DNA from: Mycobacterium rhizamassiliense
GTDB lineage: Bacteria > Actinomycetota > Actinomycetes > Mycobacteriales > Mycobacteriaceae
Length of the DNA: 64,000 nt
Reading direction: 5' to 3'
Assembly (NCBI RefSeq): GCF_900157375.1
Contig: NZ_LT721901.1
Location: 2,900,315 to 2,964,314 of the forward strand
Shown here: one piece after another, positions 26,042 through 33,941 of the stretch
Layout: each line of letters starts with the position of its first letter
How positions within the stretch are numbered: the stretch's first letter is position 1
Made by a program: the position numbers and the translations under genes
The notes under the pieces: model-generated
The model's database searches: none
Seen by the model: the letters and a program-made list of their open reading frames with translations, nothing else
Told to the model about the DNA's origin: nothing

Positions 26042-27337
26042 ATGACCACCACCGAGAAGCAAGGCGCCGACGCGGCTGCCGAAGAGGGCCGCATTACCGA
26101 CGAGGACATCGAACGTGCCACGTTACAAATCGGAATCCCGGTTCATCAGCGCGACGAAGCATGGCACAAGCTGCCGTCTGGCGACGCCATCACGCACTTC
26201 GCGTTCGGCTGCGGTGACGACAACCCGCTGTTCCACGATCCGACGTACGGACCGTCGACGCGCTGGCACGGACAGATCGCGTCGCCGACCTTCCCGATCA
26301 CGACCGGCCTGGACCAGACTCCGAAGTTCACCGATCCGGAGCGAAAGAAGCTGTTTCGCGGGCTGTTTCGCGGGACCGGCAAGTACTACTCGGGGGTGAA
26401 GTGGACGTGGTATCGCCCGATCTACGCGGGTCGGCCGGTGCTGGCGGAGAACTACACGCTGGACGTCCAGGTGAAGGAGAGCGAATTCTCCGGTGGGCGT
26501 TCGGTGAAGGAAACCTACCGCTACCTGTACGTCGACATCGACGGCAACCCCATCGCGACCCGCGACGAGTCCTACATCAACGCTGAGCGTCAGGGCTCGA
26601 AGAAGTCGGGGAAGCTCAAGGACATTGCGCGCAAGCACTGGACTCCCGAAGAGTTCGCCCAGGTCGAGGAGGAGTACGAGGCGGAACGGCGGCGAGGCGC
26701 TGATCCGCAGTGGTGGGAGGACATCTCGGCCGGCGACGAGCTTCCGGGAATCATCAAAGGCCCGCTGACCGTCGTCGACATCATCTCCATGCACATGGGG
26801 TGGGGCTGGGGTGGCTACGGCGTGGGGCCGCTGAAGTTCGCCCACCAGTTGCGCAAGCGGATGCCCGCTTTCTACCAGCCGGATGAGCATGGTGTCCCCG
26901 ACGTCGTGCAAAGACTGCACTGGGATGCCGGACGTGCTCAGGCACTGGGCATTCCAGCACCGTACGACTACGGCCAGATGCGTGCCGCGTGGGTGAGCCA
27001 CCTGCTGACGAACTGGATCGGTGACGACGGCTGGCTGGCCGAGATGGACCTGCAGCTGCGTGGCTTCAACTACCACGGAGACGTGCACCGCTGCAGCGGC
27101 ACGGTCACCACGAAGGGCGACGGGGCCGACGACCCAGTGTCACTGGACGTCTTTGCCACCAGCCAGCGTGACGAAACCACCACGCGGGGGACCGCGAAGG
27201 TATTGCTGCCGTCGAAGACGACCGGCGCCGTGGTGCTGCCGATCCCGGATGTCGACCTCAGAAGGCGTGGTGCGCAGGTTGTTTCGCGGGTGTCTGGCAA
27301 GGTCGGTGAAGAGATGCGACGACTGTATGGAGAGTGA
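26042..27337 (+). CDS. Double-hotdog MaoC/FAS1-like enoyl-CoA hydratase
   Basis: A 431-residue protein with an N-terminal MaoC-like (FAS1 dehydratase) hotdog domain (about 35-200), a charged helical linker, and a second hotdog-like half (about 220-400). The catalytic-type stretch HFAFGCGDDNPLFHD (about 53-67) followed by GQIASPTFP keeps the Asp...His pattern of hydratase 2. AGGAGGATCG before the ATG is a strong ribosome-binding site. It lies between the SDR and a dehydrogenase, consistent with successive steps of beta-oxidation of a bulky acyl-CoA. Confidence 0.85.
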   Translation: MTTTEKQGADAAAEEGRITDEDIERATLQIGIPVHQRDEAWHKLPSGDAITHFAFGCGDDNPLFHDPTYGPSTRWHGQIASPTFPITTGLDQTPKFTDPERKKLFRGLFRGTGKYYSGVKWTWYRPIYAGRPVLAENYTLDVQVKESEFSGGRSVKETYRYLYVDIDGNPIATRDESYINAERQGSKKSGKLKDIARKHWTPEEFAQVEEEYEAERRRGADPQWWEDISAGDELPGIIKGPLTVVDIISMHMGWGWGGYGVGPLKFAHQLRKRMPAFYQPDEHGVPDVVQRLHWDAGRAQALGIPAPYDYGQMRAAWVSHLLTNWIGDDGWLAEMDLQLRGFNYHGDVHRCSGTVTTKGDGADDPVSLDVFATSQRDETTTRGTAKVLLPSKTTGAVVLPIPDVDLRRRGAQVVSRVSGKVGEEMRRLYGE

Positions 27338-27346
27338 GACCAAAAC

Positions 27347-28489
27347 ATGAAGAGACTCGTCATGGAGCCGGAGCACGAGGCGTTCCGCGAGACCGTCCGG
27401 CAGTTCATCGATCGTGAGCTGATACCCAACGCCGAGCGGTGGGAGAGTGACCGCCTCGTCGATCGCTCGGCGTTCGTCGCCGCAGGCAAATATGGCCTCA
27501 TCGGGTTCAACATGCCGGAGCAATACGGCGGTGGCGGCGTCGACGACTTCCGGTTCAACGCGGTCATCGACGAGGAGATCGCCCGCTACGGAGGGCCGGC
27601 GCCGTCGCTGAGCCTGCAGAATGATGTTGTGGGGCCCTACTTTTCGTCGTTGGCCAACGACGAGCAGAAGGATCGCTGGCTGCCGGGCATCATCAGCGGC
27701 GAACTGATCGTCGCCGTCGCGATGACCGAGCCCGGCGCGGGCAGCGACCTGGCCGGTATCCGTACCTCGGCCATCCGTGATGGCGACGACTGGATCATCA
27801 ACGGCGCCAAGACGTTTATCTCCTCGGGTATCAATGGCGACCTGGTGGTGGTGGTCTGTCGCACCGACCCCGAGGCCGGGCACAAGGGGTTCACGTTGCT
27901 CGTCGTCGAGGCGGGCATGGAGGGGTTCAGCCGCGGCCGCAAGCTCGACAAGATGGGATTGCACTACCAGGACACCGCCGAATTGGCCTTCGAGAACGTG
28001 CGGGTGCCGTCGGCGAACCTCCTGGGCAAAGAGGGACGCGGCTTCTATCACCTGATGCACAACCTCCCGTCGGAACGGTTGTCCATCGCTGTCTCGGCCA
28101 TCGCGGGTGCCCGCGAGACCTGGCGGCAGACGTTACAATATGCCAAGGACCGCAAGGCTTTTGGCCAGTCGATCGGTAGCTTCCAGCACAACCGATTCCT
28201 GTTGGCCGAGATGGACACCGAACTCGAGATCGGCGAGCAGTACATCGACAGGTGCCTTCAGGCGGTCGTGGACGGGGAACTGACTGCGGTCGAGGCGTCG
28301 AAAGCCAAGTGGTGGTGCACCGAGACCGCTAAGAAGGTGATCGATGGTTGCGTTCAGCTGCACGGTGGCTATGGCTACATGACGGAATACCGGGTTGCGC
28401 GCGACTATATGGACAACCGCATCATGACGATCTTCGGTGGCACCACCGAGATCATGAAGGACATCATCGGACGCGACCTCGGCTTATGA
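27347..28489 (+). CDS. Acyl-CoA dehydrogenase (FadE-like)
   Basis: A 380-residue FAD-dependent dehydrogenase with MTEPGAGSDLAGI, KTFISSGING, the RKAFGQSIGSFQ helix and LHGGYGYMTEY. The C-terminal segment reads IFGGTTEIMKDIIG: the usual glutamate of EGT is glycine, so the base must lie elsewhere, as in long-chain and isovaleryl-CoA dehydrogenases. It starts 9 bp after the hydratase gene. The short gap and same strand put it in the ligase-SDR-hydratase-dehydrogenase-crotonase-hydrolase-ligase run. Confidence 0.92.
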   Translation: MKRLVMEPEHEAFRETVRQFIDRELIPNAERWESDRLVDRSAFVAAGKYGLIGFNMPEQYGGGGVDDFRFNAVIDEEIARYGGPAPSLSLQNDVVGPYFSSLANDEQKDRWLPGIISGELIVAVAMTEPGAGSDLAGIRTSAIRDGDDWIINGAKTFISSGINGDLVVVVCRTDPEAGHKGFTLLVVEAGMEGFSRGRKLDKMGLHYQDTAELAFENVRVPSANLLGKEGRGFYHLMHNLPSERLSIAVSAIAGARETWRQTLQYAKDRKAFGQSIGSFQHNRFLLAEMDTELEIGEQYIDRCLQAVVDGELTAVEASKAKWWCTETAKKVIDGCVQLHGGYGYMTEYRVARDYMDNRIMTIFGGTTEIMKDIIGRDLGL

Positions 28490-28496
28490 TCCCGTT

Positions 28497-29255
28497 GTGG
28501 TGAACGGCGTCTCGGTCGAGCACGACGGCGCGGTGCTGCGGATCCGGCTGGACCGGCCGGAGAAACTGAACGCCGTCGACACCCCCATGCTCGACGAGGC
28601 TTGGGCCCACATCCGCGGCGCCGCGGCGGACAAGTCAGTCCGCGCGGTACTGCTCACTGGCGCCGGGCGGGGGTTCTGTTCCGGCGGCGACCTCACCGGC
28701 GGCGACACCGTCGGCGCGGCCGATGCCGCCAACGGACTGGTCCGGGCGATCATCTCGCTACCCAAACCGGTCGTTGCAGGCGTACAGGGTGGGGCGGTCG
28801 GATTCGGCTGCGCGCTGGCGCTTTCCTGCGATCTGGTGGTGGCCGCGTCACCGGCGTACTTTCAATTGGCCTTCGCCCGGGTAGGACTGATGCCGGACGG
28901 TGGTGCGTCAGCGCTGCTGCCGGGGCTGATCGGCCGGGTGCGCACGGCGCGCATGGTGATGACCGCTGAACGAGTCTCCGCGGCAACCGCGTTCGAGTGG
29001 GGGATGGTCTCGCACCTCGCTGGCAAGGACGATTATCAATCTGTGCTGGCCGACGTGCTGCGGTCGATCTCCGGCGGTCCGACGTTGGCGTTCGGCTGGA
29101 CAAAGCGTGCGCTGGCCGCAGCAACCCTCGGCGAACTCGAAGCGGTTCAGGCCGTCGAGGCCAAGGGGCAGTTAGCGTTGATCGACACCGCGGACTTCCG
29201 CGAAGGTGTGCGCGCCTTCCGTGAGCGGCGCGACCCGGAATTTCGCGGGCACTGA
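28497..29255 (+). CDS. Enoyl-CoA hydratase/isomerase (crotonase family)
   Basis: A 252-residue crotonase. The oxyanion-hole motif GAGRGFCSGGDLTGG (about 57-71) and the second hole stretch GGAVGFGCALALSCDL (about 99-114) are clear. The catalytic region reads RVGLMPDGGASALLPGLIG: an Asp where many hydratases have the second glutamate, so isomerase or hydratase activity cannot be told apart. It begins at a GTG 7 bp after the dehydrogenase stop without a visible ribosome-binding site, suggesting translational coupling. Confidence 0.9.
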   Translation: MVNGVSVEHDGAVLRIRLDRPEKLNAVDTPMLDEAWAHIRGAAADKSVRAVLLTGAGRGFCSGGDLTGGDTVGAADAANGLVRAIISLPKPVVAGVQGGAVGFGCALALSCDLVVAASPAYFQLAFARVGLMPDGGASALLPGLIGRVRTARMVMTAERVSAATAFEWGMVSHLAGKDDYQSVLADVLRSISGGPTLAFGWTKRALAAATLGELEAVQAVEAKGQLALIDTADFREGVRAFRERRDPEFRGH

Positions 29256-29286
29256 TTATTCGCGCATTGAACAAAGGAGAGGCGAA

Positions 29287-30120
29287 GTGACAACCTCGAC
29301 GGTACGAGTAGACGGCCTGGACATCGAATACACCGAAACGGGGCAAGGACCAACCGTCCTGTTCGTGCACGGTGTCTACGTGACCGGCGCCCTGTGGAAC
29401 GACGTCGTGACCGAACTCGGTGCTGGGTTTCGGTGCATCGCGCCAACCTGGCCGCTGGGCGCGCACAGCACACCCACCGATGGCGCCGACCTGGGCGCCG
29501 AGGCGGCCGCTCGGCGCATCGTTCACTTCATGGAAGCCCTCGATCTGACCGATGTCACCGTGGTGGCCAACGACACCGGTGGCGGCCTGGTGCTGGCGTC
29601 GCTGGGTGACCCAACTCTGGATACATCCCGGATCGCCCGGCTGGTACTCACCAATTGCGATAGTTACGAACACTTTCCGCCCGGCTCGTTCGTTCAGATC
29701 GTCAAGCTGTGCCGACTTAGCTCCACATTAGGTGGAGTAGTTGTGCGCCTGCTGGCGACCGGACCGGGGCAGGCCTTCTTCCTCAAGGCCGTATCCAAGC
29801 ACCCTCCGGCCCCGGAGCGGCAGCGGGAGATCTTCGGAGCCTTCGCCACCAGCGCAGCCGCCCGTCGCGACGCCGTGACAGTGACCGCGTCATTGGATCC
29901 GGCCCTGACATTGCGTGCCGCGCCGGCGATCGAGGCATTCGACCGACCCGTCGTCCTGGCCTGGGGCACCGAGGATCAGCTGTTCCCCCTTGGCCATGCT
30001 CGTCGCCTACGCGATGCATTCCCGCATGCCACATTGACCGAAATCCCCGACTGCTCAACCTTCGTCATGATCGATGCGCCCGGCAAACTCGCCGAGGCGA
30101 TCCGCGGGCGGGCCGAGTAG
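29287..30120 (+). CDS. Alpha/beta hydrolase lacking the catalytic histidine
   Basis: A 277-residue alpha/beta-hydrolase-fold protein. HGVYVTGALW is the oxyanion region, the nucleophile elbow reads VANDTGGG with Asp at about 96 (haloalkane dehalogenase/epoxide-hydrolase style) and AWGTEDQLFP gives an acid at about 229. Where the catalytic His should sit, the segment reads DCSTFVMIDAP (about 255-265), with Thr in place of His of the usual GHFxxxDxP. It may be inactive or use different chemistry. AAAGGAGAGGCGAA before GTG 29287 fixes the start. Ten bases before the next ligase gene. Confidence 0.85.
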   Translation: MTTSTVRVDGLDIEYTETGQGPTVLFVHGVYVTGALWNDVVTELGAGFRCIAPTWPLGAHSTPTDGADLGAEAAARRIVHFMEALDLTDVTVVANDTGGGLVLASLGDPTLDTSRIARLVLTNCDSYEHFPPGSFVQIVKLCRLSSTLGGVVVRLLATGPGQAFFLKAVSKHPPAPERQREIFGAFATSAAARRDAVTVTASLDPALTLRAAPAIEAFDRPVVLAWGTEDQLFPLGHARRLRDAFPHATLTEIPDCSTFVMIDAPGKLAEAIRGRAE

Positions 30121-30129
30121 CTAGCCCCG

Positions 30130-31731
30130 ATGTCCTTCGACTACGCCGCGTTGCGCAGCGTTTGGTACCGGGAGGGGTGGTTCTCGTCACGGACGTGCAT
30201 CGACGCGTTCGAGGCGGGTGCGCGCGATCGCGGTTCGACCCCGGTCGACTTCGCTTCGGCGGTCTCGGTGCTCAGCGTGACGGTCGCCGATATCCACGAC
30301 GCGGCGTTAACATTCGCGGCCGGTCTTCAGCGCCTCGGCGTCCGCCCGGGGGACGCGGTGGCGGTGCAGCTGACCAACCGGGTGGAATGTGCGGTCGCGT
30401 ACCAGGCCGTGCTGTTGAGTGGCGCGGTGTTGGTGCCAATCGTGCACATCTATGGGCAGGGTGAGGTCGGTTTCATCGTCACGCAGTCGGGGGCTTCGGT
30501 ATTGATCACTGCCACAAAATCCATTGCAAAAGCATTGACTCCAGTGTTACGCCACGTCGTGGTGGTGGACGCCGAGCCTGAATCGGGTTGGTTGGTGTGG
30601 TCGGACGTCTGGTCCGACGGGTATGCGCGGCCCGACGTCAGGTCCGACGACGTGTGCCTGCTGATGTATACGTCGGGCACCACCTCGGCCCCAAAAGGTG
30701 TCCAGCACACCCACAACACCGTGCTCGCCGAACAGGCGACGATGCCCGCGCTGATCGCCGCTGAACCCGATGACGTGTCGCTAGTCAGCTTTCCACCCGG
30801 GCACATCGCGGGAGTGGGAAGTATGTTGCGCGCCTTGATGACAGGGTCGCGGACGGTGTTCTTGGAGAAATGGGATCCTCGACGCGCGGTCGAGGTCATT
30901 CGCGACTTCGGGGTCACCTCGACTGCTGGTGTCCCGACTCATCTGCAGGGCATCCTCGAACTCGGTTGTACCAACGGTGAACTCGCTACGTTGCGGGAGT
31001 TTCTCGTCGGTGCGGCGCCCGTGACCGAGGAACTCGGTGAGCGAGCCGCCGCCGCCGGAATCGCGACGTTCCGCTCCTACGGCGCGACAGAGCACCCGAC
31101 TGTTAGCGGGGCGCACACCGACGAGCCGCGGTGGGCCCGGCTGCGCACGGACGGTAGGCCGATGCCAGGTTCGGTGGTGCGCATCCTTGCTGCTGATGGT
31201 TCCGAGGCGCCCACGGACACCGATGGTGAGGTGGTGGTGCGCGGTCCGGAGCAATTCGTTGGCTACCGCGACGCGCAGCTCGACGACGAGGCCTTCAGCG
31301 ACGACGGGTGGTTCCGTACCGGGGATCTGGGCCGCCTGGACGCCGACGGCCGGCTGATCATCACGGACCGAATCAAGGACGTCATCATCCGGGGCGGCGA
31401 GACGATTTCCTCGGCTCAGGTCGAGGACGTGCTGTCCGCGCATCCCGCGGTGTCCGAGTGTGCGGTGGTCGCGGCGCCCGACGCCCGGTTCGGGGAGATC
31501 GTGGCGGCCGTGGTGGTGCTCAAACCCGATGAGCGACTTGACATCGAAGCGCTACGAGGTCACTTCGCCGCCGCCGGCCTGGCGAAGCAGAAGGTGCCCG
31601 AACGGCTGGTCGTCGTCGATGCCCTGCCCCGTACGTCGCTGGGCAAGGTACGCAAGGCCGAACTGCGTGCCCAGCATTTTTCCGGAGCAATGCTTGATGC
31701 GCAGCGGGGGTGCTCGCGAGAGCAAACGTGA
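30130..31731 (+). CDS. Acyl-CoA synthetase (FadD-like)
   Basis: A 533-residue adenylate-forming ligase: P-loop MYTSGTTSAPKGVQHTH (about 179-195), YGATEHPT near 318, WFRTGDLGRLDADG and DRIKDVIIRGGETIS near 400-430, and lysine in SLGKVRKAEL. About 18 residues after the last conserved motif end RGCSREQT, a slightly long tail. Last gene of the plus-strand run. No clear ribosome-binding site; it starts 9 bp after the hydrolase stop. Convergent with the NAD-binding protein gene across a 96-bp gap without a clear terminator. Confidence 0.92.
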   Translation: MSFDYAALRSVWYREGWFSSRTCIDAFEAGARDRGSTPVDFASAVSVLSVTVADIHDAALTFAAGLQRLGVRPGDAVAVQLTNRVECAVAYQAVLLSGAVLVPIVHIYGQGEVGFIVTQSGASVLITATKSIAKALTPVLRHVVVVDAEPESGWLVWSDVWSDGYARPDVRSDDVCLLMYTSGTTSAPKGVQHTHNTVLAEQATMPALIAAEPDDVSLVSFPPGHIAGVGSMLRALMTGSRTVFLEKWDPRRAVEVIRDFGVTSTAGVPTHLQGILELGCTNGELATLREFLVGAAPVTEELGERAAAAGIATFRSYGATEHPTVSGAHTDEPRWARLRTDGRPMPGSVVRILAADGSEAPTDTDGEVVVRGPEQFVGYRDAQLDDEAFSDDGWFRTGDLGRLDADGRLIITDRIKDVIIRGGETISSAQVEDVLSAHPAVSECAVVAAPDARFGEIVAAVVVLKPDERLDIEALRGHFAAAGLAKQKVPERLVVVDALPRTSLGKVRKAELRAQHFSGAMLDAQRGCSREQT

Positions 31732-31827
31732 CAGTGTACTGGTCATAGTTCCCACATCCCGCGGACGGGAGTTCTCGCGTGGCAGGTCCGGTGAAACTGG
31801 TCATCGGTGCGCGGCTTCCTCGGCTGG

Positions 31828-32466
31828 TCAGTTGCCAATCGCTGGCGCCGCTCGCGAGAACGTTTCGTCGGTCAGTTGGGCGACGAGGAAGGCGGCGATG
31901 TCGGCTCGCGACATCACGGATCCCAACTTGTCGCGGCCGAGAAAGCCAGCGCGCACAGTACCTTTCGGCCTCCCGCTGGTGGGTCGGGTGATCCGCGCGA
32001 TGGTCCAGTCGAGATCGGACTGGGTGACCGCCGTTGTCATGCCCACCAATTCGTTCAGCGCTTTGGGAAACAGCAGTCCGGCAACGACCGGCAGGACCTT
32101 GGCTTTCAGGGTGGGGCTGTCGCGCGCATCGGGCACTGACGGAGTCGCCAGCCCGAAGTAGCGTTCGACGTGTTCGGTCTGCATGGCGCCGACGATGTTC
32201 CGTGTGCCGTCGGTCACCGGAGTGCCCGTGGAACCGCGTCGCAGCAGGGGACCGAGCGCACTGATCACCGCATCCGAGCCGCGGACCGCCTGCCGGATCC
32301 GCGCCTCGTCGGACAGCTCACCGGTGACAGTCACCAGGTGTGGATCGCTGTGGCCCAGCTTGCCGGGATTGCGGACGTACGCGGTCACGTCGTGGTCGTC
32401 GGCCAGCAGGTCGCCGACGACCAGCCGACCGATCTGTCCGGTCGCGCCGAAGACGGTCACTTTCAT
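31828..32466 (-). CDS. NAD(P)-binding epimerase-like protein (NmrA/SDR-a type)
   Basis: A 212-residue Rossmann protein. VFGATGQIGRLVV right at the N-terminus is the GxxGxxG dinucleotide loop of atypical SDRs, followed by DVTAYVRNPGKL (Arg for NADP phosphate) and DAVISALGP. It lacks a clear YxxxK pair, so it may be an NAD(P)H-binding reductase, isomerase or redox sensor. The ATG at 32466 gives the normal short N-terminus; an in-frame start 21 bp upstream is less likely. It is divergent from the CoA-transferase across 174 bp containing a TTAC-N3-GTAA repeat. Confidence 0.82.
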   Translation of the reverse strand: MKVTVFGATGQIGRLVVGDLLADDHDVTAYVRNPGKLGHSDPHLVTVTGELSDEARIRQAVRGSDAVISALGPLLRRGSTGTPVTDGTRNIVGAMQTEHVERYFGLATPSVPDARDSPTLKAKVLPVVAGLLFPKALNELVGMTTAVTQSDLDWTIARITRPTSGRPKGTVRAGFLGRDKLGSVMSRADIAAFLVAQLTDETFSRAAPAIGN

Positions 32467-32532
32467 GTCAGTGCCTTTGTCGAGCAAGTTGCCAGCGGAA
32501 GATTACATGTTGCTAGGAGACCTCGACATTGC

Positions 32533-32543
32533 TTACCTAGTAA
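32533..32543. promoter_or_regulatory. TTAC-CTA-GTAA inverted repeat
   Basis: TTACCTAGTAA is a 4-3-4 inverted repeat in the divergent gap between the epimerase-like gene and the CoA-transferase gene. Its ACCTAGTAA core equals that of the element at 23565-23587. TATGTT a few bases on is a possible -10 for the CoA-transferase. Confidence 0.4.
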
Positions 32544-32640
32544 CCTATGTTGGCATTGAGCCGCTCTGGTATCGGCATCGGAGGGACTCTGCAGCGCAAG
32601 GGCGCCATGTCAGCGCGGCCACCAGGACAGAGGTGAGCGG

Positions 32641-33870
32641 ATGCAGAAACCGATGACCGGTGTGCGTGTGCTCGAAGTCGCGCAATTCACCTTCGTGCCC
32701 TCGGCTGGTGCCGTGCTGGCCGACTGGGGCGCCGACGTCATCAAGATCGAGAACCCGGTCACAGGAGATGCGCAGCGGGGACTCGTCACCGTCGCCGGTC
32801 GCTCTGCCACCACGCCAGGAGTCTCGTTCTCGCCCACGATCGAGGCCCCCAACCGCGGCAAGCGCAGCGTCGGACTGTCCTTGGCGTTGAAGCAGACTCG
32901 GCCGGTGTTTGAGGAACTCGTGCGGCGCAGCGACGTCTTCCTGACCAACTTCTTGCCCCAGGCGCGGGCCAAACTACGCATCGATCTGGATGAGGTACGG
33001 CGTATCAATCCGTCGATCGTCTACATCGCGGGCAGCGGCTTCGGGGGCGAAGGGCCCGATCGCGAGACGGGCGCACACGACGCGACGGCGTTCTGGGCGC
33101 GGGCCGGCAACGCCGACGGGGTCACGCCGACGGAATCCGAGGTGCCGACGGGGATGCCGGCGGGCGCGTTCGGCGACAACATAGGCGGCATCACCATCGC
33201 GGGTGCGGTGGCCGCCGCTCTCTACGGCAGGCAGACGACTGGGCAGACTTCCGTCATCGACGTGTCGCTGCTGGCGGTCGGGGCGTGGGCCAACCAGTCT
33301 AGCGTCAACCTCGCCATGCTCTACGGTTGTCCGCTGCCGAAGATCGACCAGCGGACGCAGGCGCCTGGCAACCCACTCACCGGAGCGTACCGGTGCTCGG
33401 ACGGCCGCTTCATTCAGCTTTCGATGCTTCAGCCCACTCGGCACTGGGCATCCGTCTGCCGACTCTTCGGACTCGAGGCAGCCGCCGCGGACGAGCGATT
33501 CGCCTCGCTCGAGTCGTTGGCGGCACACGCGGACGAGGCCACCGCGTTGCTCGCCGACGCCATCGCATCGCGGACCTTCGGCGATTGCACGCGGCTGCTG
33601 AGTCTGCTACGGGGCCAGTGGTCTCCGGTGCAGGACGCCTGGGAGGTCGCCCACGACGAGTCGTTGATCGCCAACGGTCGCATCGCCGACCTTCGGGACG
33701 CTCAGGGAAATGAGCAACGGCTGGTGGCGAACCCGGTGAAGTTCGACGAAGCCGCCGCCCACCTGACGCGTGCGCCACTGTTCGCTGAGCACACCGATGA
33801 GGTGCTGCGGGAACTCGGCATGAACGACCACGACTTGATCGAACTGAAGATCGAGGGCGCCATCACTTGA
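32641..33870 (+). CDS. CaiB/BaiF family CoA-transferase
   Basis: A 409-residue family III CoA-transferase, which moves CoA between carboxylates through a covalent aspartyl intermediate. GVRVLEVAQFTFVPSAGAVL and DWGADVIKIE at the N-terminus and NRGKRSVGL are hallmarks, and GAFGDNIGG (about 177-185) holds the catalytic Asp. PNRGK and the Arg/Met-binding regions look intact. It could recycle CoA among pathway acids or replace a ligase. It stands alone; the next gene is on the other strand and is preceded by a remnant of a thioesterase gene. Confidence 0.92.
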   Translation: MQKPMTGVRVLEVAQFTFVPSAGAVLADWGADVIKIENPVTGDAQRGLVTVAGRSATTPGVSFSPTIEAPNRGKRSVGLSLALKQTRPVFEELVRRSDVFLTNFLPQARAKLRIDLDEVRRINPSIVYIAGSGFGGEGPDRETGAHDATAFWARAGNADGVTPTESEVPTGMPAGAFGDNIGGITIAGAVAAALYGRQTTGQTSVIDVSLLAVGAWANQSSVNLAMLYGCPLPKIDQRTQAPGNPLTGAYRCSDGRFIQLSMLQPTRHWASVCRLFGLEAAAADERFASLESLAAHADEATALLADAIASRTFGDCTRLLSLLRGQWSPVQDAWEVAHDESLIANGRIADLRDAQGNEQRLVANPVKFDEAAAHLTRAPLFAEHTDEVLRELGMNDHDLIELKIEGAIT

Positions 33871-33877
33871 GCGTTGG

Positions 33878-33931
33878 TCAGCCCGACACGATCGACGGTG
33901 GTGGCGTGAATCCCGGGTTCGCCAATGCCGT
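33878..33931 (-). pseudogene. 3'-end remnant of a thioesterase gene (repeat of 45200-45253)
   Basis: These 54 bases match the last 17 codons plus stop of the thioesterase gene at 45200-46048 with one difference (53 of 54 identical). On the minus strand it reads TALANPGFTPPPSIVSG then TGA, and the single change is synonymous (ATA to ATC). The match begins exactly at the stop codon and ends abruptly. It lies 10 bp downstream of the AveC-like gene. It looks like the tail of a second thioesterase copy whose body was lost, or the product of recombination between the two AveC modules. Confidence 0.75.
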
Positions 33932-33941
33932 GTGACCCCTT

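Noticed and set aside
31732..31827. Rho-independent terminator between the convergent ligase and epimerase-like genes.
   Set aside because: Only a 4-bp GC stem without a T run is visible; no convincing intrinsic terminator was found here or at the other convergent junctions.
33878..33931. Insertion-sequence end or phage attachment site.
   Set aside because: The repeat coincides exactly with the coding end of a thioesterase in frame, there is no transposase or integrase, and no inverted repeat or target duplication is visible.
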